Positions 33,435 through 41,892 of a stretch of DNA of 64,000 nucleotides are shown here, piece after piece. Within the stretch, counting starts at the first letter, position 1. Each line of letters starts with the position of its first letter. The translations under genes were made by a program, and so were the position numbers. The stretch is taken from the NCBI RefSeq assembly GCF_019977655.1, contig NZ_AP024849.1, positions 4,869,001-4,933,000 of the forward strand. Direction: 5' to 3'. Origin of the DNA: Clostridium gelidum (GTDB taxonomy: Bacteria; Bacillota; Clostridia; Clostridiales; Clostridiaceae). The notes under the pieces are model-generated. The model saw only the letters and a list, made by a program, of their open reading frames with translations. It was not told where the DNA came from and did no database searches.

Positions 33435-35048
33435 TCAATCTTCTTTTTTCCAATTTTTTATAAATAAGAGTTTATCTTTTGATAATTCTAAAACTTTATA
33501 CTTTCTTATAATACTTTCAGTATTATAAGAATAAGAGTTGATTTTATCAATAGCTATAAAAATTTGCTTATTTCTTTTGCTATACAATTCAACTATATTT
33601 TCTAATGCTTGGTTTTCAATATTCTTTAACAATGGTAAATCATGAGCAATAGCTGGTAAGCAAGTTAAATCCAAAATTGCTAAATCAAAAGTAATTAAAT
33701 TTGCAAATGCTGTTCCCGTACCTGTATCCCCATATGTATTAAAAGTATATTTATCACCATGTATATTAATCGTAGGTGTTCGCCTATTATCAGTATATAT
33801 TTCTTTGTTTAATTCATACAATTTCGTATTAATTTCACTACATACACTATCTTGCAAAGTTTCTTTTAAAACAGCCAAATTATCTATGGATGTTTTAATT
33901 GATTCTTCAAGCTCTTGTTTCTTTGTATAGTACCCATTTTCGTCTACTAATTGTTTAACATTAGCCGCTAACTCCACAATCTTATCGATTGCATATATTG
34001 GAACATTTTTAATTGTCAATTTTTCATTAATCTTTTTATCTAAATCGTCAATTTGGTTATCAAGTTCAATAATTTGTGCTCTAATCTCTTTTTCAGTTTT
34101 TTGAAGTTCTTCCTTCAATATCTTTGTTATAGTCACATGGAATGCATCAATCTTTTTTATCTGTTCAACATTGAAATCAGGAAAATATGTAACTAACCTT
34201 TCTAATTCCGATTCAATGTTTATATTTTTATTTGCTAGATTCGTTAATGTACGTGTTAATCGACTTTCACACATGTTTCTTTTAGTAATTAAGATACTCT
34301 TGTTTCTACTCAGATCTAATATTTCCTTTGAAACAAGAGCTTCAATATCCGCTGAAGCACTAACAATACTTTCTTTAAGCCTATTCAATTCTCCATTTAA
34401 TAATTTAATTTTATTTTCATTTTGATTAACTAAAGATTTAGTCATTTTAGGTATAAAGTCTTTTTTTGCAGCATCAACTAGAAACTTCTTTTCATCTGTT
34501 AACTTTTGGATTTGCTTTTCAAGCCCATTTATAATTTTATATTTATCAAATAGCTTTAGTAATGCAATAATAGATTTATGTGTAATTTCTTTCTCAAAAT
34601 ATTGAATTGGCTTTCTCTCATTAAGATTCTCTTTCCCATACACCCTAAAGTATCTACCAATGATATTCCGAAATGATAATTCTTCAAGTTCTGCTTTATA
34701 TTTACCTTGCAGTAGTTTTGTAAAATTATCAAGTTTTATTATTTTTTGAACCTCAAATTTTTCATTGCATATCGAAACAAATTTATACTCATTTGTTGTT
34801 CGGATAAAGAATAATTCGCTATCATTAAATATGAACGAAAATTTGAACATATGATGACCTAAATTATCTATAACATCATGATTCTTTTTTATATAGTCTT
34901 CTCCGCCAAAAACAAAATCTATTATCATTAACATAGTTGATTTGCCAATGGAGTTAGATGCAATATCATCCCCAACAATAGCATTTAGTCCATAATGAAA
35001 ATTTATTTGTTGTTGCGCAAATTTATCACATATTATTTGTTTTAACAT
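33435..35048 (-). CDS. ABC-3C system ATPase (SMC/RecN-like, DUF2326 type)
   Basis: A 537-residue ATPase of the ABC three-component class. The Walker A is in NAIVGDDIASNSIGKSTMLMIIDFVFGG near residue 30. A long coiled coil spans about 175-390 (many Leu/Lys/Glu repeats). The C-terminal half has TFNTYGDTGTGTAFANLITFDLAILDLTCLPAIAHD, a signature plus Walker B-like region, then KQIFIAIDKINSYS. Such proteins sense invading nucleic acid and control the effector. It is last in an overlapping operon behind the middle component and HNH effector. Confidence 0.88.
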   Translation of the reverse strand: MLKQIICDKFAQQQINFHYGLNAIVGDDIASNSIGKSTMLMIIDFVFGGEDYIKKNHDVIDNLGHHMFKFSFIFNDSELFFIRTTNEYKFVSICNEKFEVQKIIKLDNFTKLLQGKYKAELEELSFRNIIGRYFRVYGKENLNERKPIQYFEKEITHKSIIALLKLFDKYKIINGLEKQIQKLTDEKKFLVDAAKKDFIPKMTKSLVNQNENKIKLLNGELNRLKESIVSASADIEALVSKEILDLSRNKSILITKRNMCESRLTRTLTNLANKNINIESELERLVTYFPDFNVEQIKKIDAFHVTITKILKEELQKTEKEIRAQIIELDNQIDDLDKKINEKLTIKNVPIYAIDKIVELAANVKQLVDENGYYTKKQELEESIKTSIDNLAVLKETLQDSVCSEINTKLYELNKEIYTDNRRTPTINIHGDKYTFNTYGDTGTGTAFANLITFDLAILDLTCLPAIAHDLPLLKNIENQALENIVELYSKRNKQIFIAIDKINSYSYNTESIIRKYKVLELSKDKLLFIKNWKKED

Positions 35049-35265
35049 ATTTAACCACCCTTAATTCATCATCTAATTGAATTTTTTCAAGTGTAAATAA
35101 AACATCTAATGTTAAAATATATTGATTTATATCTTCAAAGTTATTCTTTATTTTCTCATATAGTGTTTGTAAACTTTCATTTCCTAAAATCAATACATCA
35201 AGAACATACACCGTTTTAGCTAAAATACTATCTTTATATGGTATCAGTTTATTAGGTAATATCAT
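35026..35265 (-). CDS. ABC-3C middle component
   Basis: A 79-residue helical protein (NKLIPYKDSILAKTVYVLDVLI, LQTLYEKIKNNFEDINQYILTLDVLFTLEKIQLD). In ABC-3C systems a small winged-helix middle component links the ATPase and effector; size, position and the opening match that. It overlaps both neighbours (by 4 and 23 bases), so all three are made together. Confidence 0.82.
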   Translation of the reverse strand: MILPNKLIPYKDSILAKTVYVLDVLILGNESLQTLYEKIKNNFEDINQYILTLDVLFTLEKIQLDDELRVVKYVKTNNM

Positions 35266-36023
35266 GAAAACACCTCACAGTCCTGTACAAAATAAGCAAC
35301 CACTACTTCACACGCCCTTTTTGAATAGCAGTCAGTTTTTTCATAAATCCAATCCACTAGGGCACCATAAACATAATCCTGGCTTTGGTTTATCTGCATA
35401 CATTTAAAATAAAAAACTTTAATTTGAGAAGCTAGCGTTTCAAATTTATACGGCGTAACCTTGTTAATCTCTATAAATAATCTTTTGATAAAATCAAAGT
35501 AATCGACCACATCACTTTTTATGGTTCTCTTTATAATATATGATAGTGATTCATTTGCCTTTACATCGATTTTTAGTGATTCATAACTAAGATGAATTAA
35601 CTCACTCTCACTATTAGGATTATTTAATTTTTCTAAAACTATTTTTATTTCTGCTTCTATATTGAAGAGTTGATATGTATTTTTTCTTTCTATATCTTGA
35701 ACTAATTTTTGCTTTATCCTATACCATTTTTTATATTCTTCTACCGTACGAGGCGTATCAAACTGCTTGTGGCATTTTCGGCAAACAGCAATTACATTAT
35801 TAAGATCATTAACATCCTCACTTAATCGAATTTCATTTTTTAATAACTCAATCTCATTTAATCGAGGGTTTGCAGGGTAGATATGAGCAACTTCAAATGT
35901 TTTATGTATCTGTCCATTCTTTTTATGAGTCAAGATATCTCCACAAACTGGGCAGTGTCCTTCTACTTCACTATAAAGTACCATTTTTTCATTATTTGTA
36001 AAATCTTTTCTATTATCTTGCAT
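35262..36023 (-). CDS. ABC-3C effector: HNH nuclease with ABC-3C C-terminal domain
   Basis: A 253-residue effector. N-terminal HNH nuclease: Cys pairs CPVCG and CRKCH, catalytic AHIYP His and the final Asn/His in DLNNVIAVCRKCHKQFD (residues about 17-85). Residues 145-250 form the helical C-terminal domain (IIKRTIKSDVVDYFDFIKRLFIEINK, YGALVDWIYEKTDCYSKRACEVVVAYFVQDCEVF) common to ABC-3C effectors. When triggered, it should cut DNA. First in the operon, behind an extended -10 promoter. Confidence 0.85.
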   Translation of the reverse strand: MQDNRKDFTNNEKMVLYSEVEGHCPVCGDILTHKKNGQIHKTFEVAHIYPANPRLNEIELLKNEIRLSEDVNDLNNVIAVCRKCHKQFDTPRTVEEYKKWYRIKQKLVQDIERKNTYQLFNIEAEIKIVLEKLNNPNSESELIHLSYESLKIDVKANESLSYIIKRTIKSDVVDYFDFIKRLFIEINKVTPYKFETLASQIKVFYFKCMQINQSQDYVYGALVDWIYEKTDCYSKRACEVVVAYFVQDCEVFS

Positions 36024-36147
36024 AATTTCTCACCCACTCCCAACCTTTTATTATAATAATTCAATTTATTTTACTATCTATCACGTTTCTATCAACTTCT
36101 TCTTGTATATATATATACTTTAGGGATAAATTTATAAATATGTTCTT

Positions 36148-36156
36148 ATTATAGCA
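36148..36156 (-). promoter_or_regulatory. Extended -10 promoter of the ABC-3C operon
   Basis: Minus strand TGCTATAAT; 36,148-36,168 equals 21,625-21,645 upstream of the hydrolase gene base for base. Confidence 0.7.
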
Positions 36157-36205
36157 TATTTTGTAAATTTACTCTCATTCGAATTCAAAATATTCGAGCA
36201 TACTC

Positions 36206-36234
36206 TTGAACGTACGTTTGCGTTGTATTATAAT
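36206..36234 (+). promoter_or_regulatory. Promoter of the ImmA-like gene with possible LexA box
   Basis: TTGAAC, 17 bases, TATAAT on the plus strand. GAACGTACGTTT at 36,208-36,219 overlaps the -35 and differs in one base from the Gram-positive LexA core GAAC-N4-GTTC. If real, DNA damage would switch on the protease and perhaps the integrase. Confidence 0.6.
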
Positions 36235-36266
36235 AACATCATAAATTACATGGTGGTGATAGACAA

Positions 36267-36764
36267 ATGAAGAAATTAAATGGCATTTTTAAAATAATTG
36301 ACAATGAAAATATAATTCTTGAAGAAACAAATCTTAGTCATACTTACCTAAAAGGAATATATTTTAGCATCCCTGGTATTCCACCAACAATAGGGATCGA
36401 TAAATCTATTGTTTCATACAGCGTTATATACATATCAGTATTATCTGAAGAACTTGGACATCATTTCACAACCTCAGGTAACTTGCTTGATGATTGTAAT
36501 ACTTACTCTGACGAACTTCAAAAAAATAAAAAAGAGAAAAATGCTAAGTTATGGGCTGCTAACTTTTTAATAAGTGATGAAGACTTTGTACATGCTTTAA
36601 ATTCTTGTATTTCTTCTATAAATACCATGGCTGAATATTTTAATGTAACAGAAGAAATAATAAACTATAAAATTTTATCCATAACTTTAAACGAACTTAA
36701 ATATATTAATATTAGAAATAATTTTAAAAATAGAGAAGTCCCCTATAATAGTTGTGCTATATAG
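36267..36764 (+). CDS. ImmA/IrrE-like metalloprotease
   Basis: A 165-residue protease of the ImmA/IrrE type, which cleaves phage repressors on induction. The zinc motif reads SEELGHHFTT, with the Glu-Glu-x-x-His form seen in clostridial members in place of His-Glu-x-x-His; the second His of GHH and a later Asp/Glu (ANFLISDEDF) complete it. The typical late part ISSINTMAEYFNVTEEIINYKI is present. It is separated from the repressor by the defence cassettes, unlike the usual adjacent pairing. Confidence 0.85.
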   Translation: MKKLNGIFKIIDNENIILEETNLSHTYLKGIYFSIPGIPPTIGIDKSIVSYSVIYISVLSEELGHHFTTSGNLLDDCNTYSDELQKNKKEKNAKLWAANFLISDEDFVHALNSCISSINTMAEYFNVTEEIINYKILSITLNELKYINIRNNFKNREVPYNSCAI

Positions 36765-36867
36765 TATTTTTTCTACTACTTTTCAATAAATATATGTAGT
36801 TATAATCAATTAACTTTAATTATTTATAACACTACAATCAATGTATACATTAATATGGGGGGATATT

Positions 36868-38478
36868 ATGAAAGCTGCTATTTATTCAAGAAAATCAAAA
36901 TTTACTGGTAAAGGTGAAAGTGTAGAAAATCAAATAGAGTTATGCAAAACTTATGGTGCGAGTAATGGCTATACTGATTTTTCAATATATGAAGACGAAG
37001 GGTTTTCAGGTGGTAATATAAATCGTCCTATGTTTAGATCCATGATGAAGGATGCTAAATTAAAAAAGTTTGATGCTATTATTTGTTATAGATTAGATAG
37101 GATAAGCAGAAATGTTTCTGACTTTTCTACTCTTATTGATAAGTTAAAAGATTTAAGCATTGATTTCATATCTATAAGAGAGCAATTTGACACCTCTAGT
37201 CCTATGGGAACTGCTATGATGTTTATTAGTAGTGTATTTGCTCAATTGGAGCGTGAAACCATAGCTGAGCGTATTAAAGATAATATGTATGAATTAGCTA
37301 AGACTGGTCGCTGGCTTGGTGGTACTCCCCCTTTTGGCTTTTGTTCTGAGCCAATTTATTATTTAGATAATAATTCTAAACAAAAAAAGATGATGACTCT
37401 TTCACCAATTGCTGAAGAAATTGACCTGGTTAAATATTTTTATTCACAATATTTATCTCTTGGGAGCTTAGGTCAATTACAAAAACACTTAGTTCAAGAG
37501 AATATTAAAACTAAAAGAAATGCTAGATGGGATATCAAGGCCTTAAATATAGTTCTTAGGAATCCTGCTTATGTAAACTCTTCTGAACTAGTAGTTAGTT
37601 ATCTTGCAACTAAAGGAGCTACAGTACTAGGTGTTCCTAATGGAAATGGAATTAATTCATATAATAAAAAAAATTCTAAAGGTGTTGCTAAAGATGTTAA
37701 TGAATGGATCTTATCTGTTGCTAAACATGATGGAATTATTAGTGATACAGAATGGCTTAATGTACAACGGTTATTAGATAAAAATAAAATCCTTGCACCA
37801 AGACTCGTTACTGGTAGTGACTGTGGTTTATTTAATTCTGTTCTTCGATGCTCTAAGTGCGGTGGAAGAATGATATCTAAACAAGGCCATGCATCTGTAA
37901 AGACTGGTGAAACAATTAGATATTATGTATGTTCTACAAAAACAAATACCTATGGTAGAGATTGCGACTGCAAAAATATAAGATTAGATAAATTAGAAAA
38001 TGAAGTCATGAAAGAAATCTTTGAAGTTACTAGTGATCATGGAGATTTAATTAATGCTATTAATAAATATAAGCAAGATTTAGAAAATGAAACTTCTAGT
38101 AAGGTAGATATTAAAACTTTATCCACACAAATTTCTACAAAAGAGTTACAAGTTAAAAATTTGGTGGATAAAATAGGTATAAACCCTAATATCTATGATG
38201 TATTAGCTACAAGAATTGAAGAATTGAATAATGAGATTAAATCTTTACAGTTTAAAAAATTTGAAATAGAAAATAGTCAAAGTAATATAAAAGAAGCTCT
38301 TAAGAAAATTGATACCTATACTGCTATGTTATTAAATTTTGAAGATCTATTTAAAAATGCAGATTATCAAATGAAAAGATTACTTGTAAATTCATTGGTG
38401 AATAAAATATCTTATGATTCAAAAACAAAACTTACTGAGATCAAGCTGTTTTGTGCTAAAAAAAAAGTCGTTCTTTAA
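36868..38478 (+). CDS. Large serine integrase of the prophage
   Basis: A 536-residue large serine recombinase. The catalytic Ser is in AIYSRKSKFTG (Ser-10 of this start), with CYRLDRISRNVSDFSTLI and SVFAQLERETIAERI completing the resolvase domain. A recombinase domain and zinc ribbon follow (LRCSKCGGRMIS, YYVCSTKTN, DCDCKN), then a coiled-coil segment (about 400-470). ATG 36868 is chosen: GGGGGG lies five bases before it. Its stop lies seven bases from the crossover point with the host gene, normal for serine integrases. Confidence 0.95.
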   Translation: MKAAIYSRKSKFTGKGESVENQIELCKTYGASNGYTDFSIYEDEGFSGGNINRPMFRSMMKDAKLKKFDAIICYRLDRISRNVSDFSTLIDKLKDLSIDFISIREQFDTSSPMGTAMMFISSVFAQLERETIAERIKDNMYELAKTGRWLGGTPPFGFCSEPIYYLDNNSKQKKMMTLSPIAEEIDLVKYFYSQYLSLGSLGQLQKHLVQENIKTKRNARWDIKALNIVLRNPAYVNSSELVVSYLATKGATVLGVPNGNGINSYNKKNSKGVAKDVNEWILSVAKHDGIISDTEWLNVQRLLDKNKILAPRLVTGSDCGLFNSVLRCSKCGGRMISKQGHASVKTGETIRYYVCSTKTNTYGRDCDCKNIRLDKLENEVMKEIFEVTSDHGDLINAINKYKQDLENETSSKVDIKTLSTQISTKELQVKNLVDKIGINPNIYDVLATRIEELNNEIKSLQFKKFEIENSQSNIKEALKKIDTYTAMLLNFEDLFKNADYQMKRLLVNSLVNKISYDSKTKLTEIKLFCAKKKVVL

Positions 38479-38481
38479 TGT

Positions 38482-38492
38482 ACTGAGCGAAT
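38482..38492. other. Right attachment junction of the prophage
   Basis: Reading the minus strand, host codons for ATAGAFA run to about 38,486 and then change to phage sequence (QYIKERLFF and stop). Intact proteins of this family continue GGTGDYV at that point. The left junction and the exact core lie outside the window. Confidence 0.7.
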
Positions 38493-38827
38493 GCACCAGC
38501 TGTTGCTGCAAAATCTATATTAGTAACCATGTTAACATCAGTCTTAGGATTAATTTTGTTATGCTTCAATGCATATTCTAGTGCCATGGCAGGAACTCCC
38601 CCAGGTCTTCCCCCTATAACATCTTTTCCTTTTATATTCTTCCAATTAAAATTATCATCCTTAGTTCTTCCAACCAAGAAGGAACCATCCTTTTGAGTAA
38701 GCTGTCCAAAAAGTACTGGATAATCCTCTCTTCCTTGATTGTTAATGTAAATTGTTTGCTCAGGTCCACAAAAACCAATATCTGCTGACTTGCTTAAAAC
38801 TGCTTGCATAGTCTTGTCAGCACCCTG
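38486..38827 (-). pseudogene. Middle part of a split ABC transporter substrate-binding protein
   Basis: About 114 codons of an NMT1/THI5-like lipoprotein that binds a small substrate for import. It reads QGADKTMQAVLSKSADIGFCGPEQTIYI, then LFGQLTQKDGSFLVGR, WKNIKGKDVIGGRPGGVPAMALEYAL and NIDFAATAGAFA, with no stop. One end is cut by the 4.76-kb element, the other by the prophage. The N-terminal part is at 43,583-43,797 and the C-terminal part must lie left of the prophage. Confidence 0.9.
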
Positions 38828-38850
38828 TGCTGCACGAACTCACTTGCGAT
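38826..38850. other. Left attachment site of the 4.76-kb element
   Basis: Crossover TG at 38,826-38,827, then 12 bases, then the 11-base arm TCACTTGCGAT (38,840-38,850). With the right end (43,560-43,584) this rebuilds a symmetric 48-bp attP. Confidence 0.85.
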
Positions 38851-38872
38851 ATTCCACCAAATATTTACTCCA

Positions 38873-39028
38873 TTAACATTAAATTTAACCAACGAGCTCT
38901 ATAATCAAATACCTACTAAAACTGTTGGTCAAAAAATTCTAAAACAGCGATTAATTCGAAATATTGAAAGAAAAGAATTTGCTAAGATGATTAATGCTGA
39001 AAGTATTTCCAATTGTACTGCTATTTGA
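38873..39028 (+). pseudogene. Helix-turn-helix gene remnant
   Basis: A short frame ending in TVGQKILKQRLIRNIERKEFAKMINAESIS then NCTAI and stop. This matches the first two helices of XRE-type regulators found near clostridial integrases, but it stops before the recognition helix is complete and has no ribosome site. Probably a leftover of a regulator. Confidence 0.5.
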
Positions 39029-39036
39029 TACTTATT

Positions 39037-39094
39037 CTCGTCGGCTCTCGTCGGTTTTATTAACGTCACGTTGTCATCTCGTCGGCTCTCGTCG
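39037..39094. repeat. GC-rich 17-bp direct repeat pair
   Basis: CTCGTCGGCTCTCGTCG occurs at 39,037-39,053 and 39,078-39,094, exact, 41 bases apart; each copy contains CTCGTCG twice. The reverse word CGACGACGA sits at 41,873-41,881 right before the integrase start. These GC-rich words stand out in a roughly 28% GC element. Confidence 0.8.
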
Positions 39095-39136
39095 TATTTT
39101 TAATAAAAGAATAATAGTAAAGTGTATTCAAATAAA

Positions 39137-39186
39137 AATAACAAGTCAGTATTGATGTAAAAATACATAAATATTGACTTGTTATT
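39137..39186. terminator. Palindrome after the AlbA_2 gene (terminator-like)
   Basis: AATAACAAGTCA and TGACTTGTTATT, with TATT/AATA extension, form a hairpin with T-rich flanks that can end the AlbA_2 transcript. The same 12-base arms end the longer palindromic element at 51,325-51,477. Confidence 0.7.
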
Positions 39187-39205
39187 TTATTTCATATGCA
39201 TAAAT

Positions 39206-40906
39206 TTAATTTAATACATACCTTGTACTGCTGCTCGAGCCTTCTTTTTTTATCTTTCCTTTTTTTATTAAACTATTAAATAATGAAACATTCTTATCCT
39301 TACCAAATCCTAGCTTATCTCTACTTTGTTGATTATTTATAGATCCATTTTCCTTGATATAATCTATCATTTTAATTTCATCTTCACTTAAACTACTTTC
39401 ATTAGCCTCTTTTATTGCAGAATTATATTCATGATTTAAATAATATACTTTTCCTTTACCATAACCATCTACTACTAAAGTTTCCTTTTCTACTAAGTCA
39501 TGTAGTATTCCAGTTATGTCATATGAATGTTTATCCATCATTAATTGAATTCGTGCATTATTCACACTACCTTCTAAATATGCTGTTGCAAGTATTAATA
39601 CTTCGTCCTTATTAAATGAATTAAAAGCTTTCCCAAATATTCCTTTTAATGATTCTAAACATTCTTCTGGCAGCATAGATATCATCCATAATTTTAAAGA
39701 AACTTGGCTTAAATTAATTTCTTCTTTTAATTCAGGTGTTCTCCAACTTTGTTCATTCCATGCTGCTAAAATTTTAGGGAATCCAGATCCTGCCCCTTCA
39801 CCTAGACCTATTAAAGAAAACATCTTTTGAATTCTAGGATTTCTGCTTTTAGAATTTCCACCCTTAAATATACTTTCTAAATCTATCTTTAAGCTCCCTG
39901 GATTAGTAAACTCCAAACTATCTTTTGTTTTTATAATTTTTAATGTTCCTTGAATATTAAAATCTGCATGTATTATTTGATTTACAAATGCTTCTCTTAT
40001 TGCTTGATGAACTAAAGTATCATCCTTACGCTCTAAATTTTCTAATTTAAATGGTACTTTTACATTGGTTGTTAATTTATTAATTACTGTGAAATAAAAA
40101 TTATAAAGATTGTTTTCCCATGTTCCATCTATAGTAAATCTATCAGACCATCTTTGATTAGAATTTACATCTATCTCTTCTCTAAAATCAAAATTTATCT
40201 TTGCAAATAAATCTCTAATATAAAGACCTTTTCCAAACATAAGCATTCCTGCTACTGTTACTCCTTTGATTTTTCTTCTTCTATCTTCCTTTATTCCACC
40301 TAGCATTTCCATAAATTCTTCATTATCAAGTGCATTCCAAGGATGATCTGGTTCTCTAGAACTAAACCTATTTCTATATTTCTTTATTGTATCTTCATCT
40401 AAATCCTTTACTATATAATCTTCAAGTATTACACCATCATTACCTTCTTCTGATGCATCTCTTATCATAGCATTGACTTCATCTTCTGTAGATTTGTAAT
40501 CACCTTCTGCATTACGTTTATATGTCCCTTTATATAGATTTTCATTTAAATATATTGGGCGTTCTTTATAATTAGCTCTTGGAACATTTATTATTAAAAC
40601 ATCCATTCCTTCAATATCTAATTTTTGTACATCTTCATCTCTTAATAAATTTCTGTTAGCTTTACTTCCATTTATAGTATTCCAAAAATCCTGTATTCTT
40701 TTATCAATGTTTTTTACACCCTGAACTTCAAACGTGCCTTTACTTTTGTTTTCTTTTATTCCTAAAATTATTATTCCACCATTTGTATTTGCCATAGCAG
40801 AATAACTTTCCCACAAAGAATTAGGAATTTTACTTTCTCCTTCTTTGCATTCTACATCAACAGTTTCACCAATTTTTAATATCTCCAATAATTCTATATC
40901 TGTCAT
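39206..40906 (-). CDS. AlbA_2 (Schlafen-like) domain ATPase regulator
   Basis: A 566-residue protein, cargo of the 4.76-kb element. The N-terminal AlbA_2 domain runs ETVDVECKEGESKIPNSLWESYSAMANTNGGIIILGI. A GHKL-type ATP-binding domain is near residues 300-380 (HQAIREAFVNQIIHADF, LEFTNPGSLKI, RNPRIQKMFSLIGLGEGAGSGFPKI). Two winged helices end the protein. Members act as regulators or, with Schlafen-like AlbA domains, in nucleic acid cleavage or defence. ATG 40906 follows GGTGAG; the earlier ATG 40927 has no site. Confidence 0.85.
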   Translation of the reverse strand: MTDIELLEILKIGETVDVECKEGESKIPNSLWESYSAMANTNGGIIILGIKENKSKGTFEVQGVKNIDKRIQDFWNTINGSKANRNLLRDEDVQKLDIEGMDVLIINVPRANYKERPIYLNENLYKGTYKRNAEGDYKSTEDEVNAMIRDASEEGNDGVILEDYIVKDLDEDTIKKYRNRFSSREPDHPWNALDNEEFMEMLGGIKEDRRRKIKGVTVAGMLMFGKGLYIRDLFAKINFDFREEIDVNSNQRWSDRFTIDGTWENNLYNFYFTVINKLTTNVKVPFKLENLERKDDTLVHQAIREAFVNQIIHADFNIQGTLKIIKTKDSLEFTNPGSLKIDLESIFKGGNSKSRNPRIQKMFSLIGLGEGAGSGFPKILAAWNEQSWRTPELKEEINLSQVSLKLWMISMLPEECLESLKGIFGKAFNSFNKDEVLILATAYLEGSVNNARIQLMMDKHSYDITGILHDLVEKETLVVDGYGKGKVYYLNHEYNSAIKEANESSLSEDEIKMIDYIKENGSINNQQSRDKLGFGKDKNVSLFNSLIKKGKIKKEGSSSSTRYVLN

Positions 40907-41322
40907 TTTAGCTCTCACCTTCTTCATATTGAAATGAAAAATTCATATTTTAATTTAATTACTTTAGTTTTTCCATTTTATTGTAATTTATTTCTTCTAT
41001 TATATCAATATTATTTGATTTTGTAATTAAATTATATACTAATCTGATGTTATCTAAAAGTTTGATATAAGATTTGAATTTCATCAAAACAGATAATATT
41101 TTTTTAGTAAGATATTTAACCTCAACATTGTAAAACACACCTCATGTTGGATACTTGTTTCCTCATGAGGTGTGTGTTGAATAATTATACCAAATTTTAA
41201 CTTAGTGTATTTTATTGTATATATTCATCATTGCAATTACTTTAGTTTTTACTTTTGTATTTCTATTTTGAATCATTTATAAATTAAGTAATAATATCTA
41301 TTTCACTTTCAACCAGTTATTT
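40907..41322. other. Non-coding gap upstream of the AlbA_2 gene
   Basis: About 415 AT-rich bases with one clear structure, the hairpin at 41,132-41,178. A possible -10 TATAAT lies at about 41,034-41,039 on the minus strand. Otherwise I see nothing. Confidence 0.4.
41132..41178 (-). terminator. Strong hairpin after the 53-codon gene
   Basis: ACACACCTCATG pairs with CATGAGGTGTGT around about 17 bases, followed by TTTTA on the minus strand. It probably ends the small gene's transcript before the AlbA_2 gene. Confidence 0.65.
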
Positions 41323-41484
41323 CTACCAAGTAATATTATTTGAATCATCTTTAAGTATCTTAACTAATTGATCAATTTCTTTAGGCTTAAGTTTTTTTAT
41401 GAGTATTGAAGATAATAAATCTGCTGCTTTTCTTTGTAACTCTTCCATGTTATCTGGATATCTTATATGCACATTTATCTTCAA
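41323..41484 (-). CDS. Small element-encoded protein (53 aa)
   Basis: A 53-residue protein read from TTG 41484 behind GGAGGGG. It begins KINVHIRYPDNMEELQRKAA and continues as a helix (DLLSSILIKKLKPKEIDQLVKILK). No family recognised. The strong ribosome site and hairpin downstream support expression. It could be a recombination helper for the integrase. Confidence 0.55.
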   Translation of the reverse strand: MKINVHIRYPDNMEELQRKAADLLSSILIKKLKPKEIDQLVKILKDDSNNITW

Positions 41485-41892
41485 ACTCACCCCTCCCTTA
41501 AATCTTAATTAGTTTATAATATGCAGATACACAACACTTCGTTAATTTCCAGTAAATCAGTTAAGTTTATAGGAGACTCTATACTGCATAAAAAATATAA
41601 TTGCATGTATTACCACAATAATTAAAATTACATAAAACCTATAATTTTCTAAATTAATAATCATATTATATATAAGGCATGTAAAAAAATATAAACTTCA
41701 TTTGGAGAAGCCACTGAAAAAGTTAATATTTTAATAAAATCACAATTCATTCATGATGTTTACAAAGTGTGATTTTAGCTAAAATGCTCCTTTTTCAGTG
41801 ACCTCGTATCTTTGATCTGTTATTTTCTTTCATGTGCCTAAGTGGTAAACCCCTCCAAAATAAAGTGTACGACGACGAAATGAGGTGTCCTT
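41485..41892. other. Non-coding region before the element's integrase
   Basis: Holds the nested inverted repeat at 41,712-41,800 and the CGACGACGA word just before the integrase. No open frame supported. Confidence 0.5.
41712..41800. repeat. Nested inverted repeat upstream of the integrase
   Basis: Outer arms CACTGAAAAAG (41,712-41,722) and CTTTTTCAGTG (41,790-41,800); inner arms AAAATCACA (41,736-41,744) and TGTGATTTT (41,768-41,776). It could be a terminator, a structured leader, or an accessory recombination site. Confidence 0.65.
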
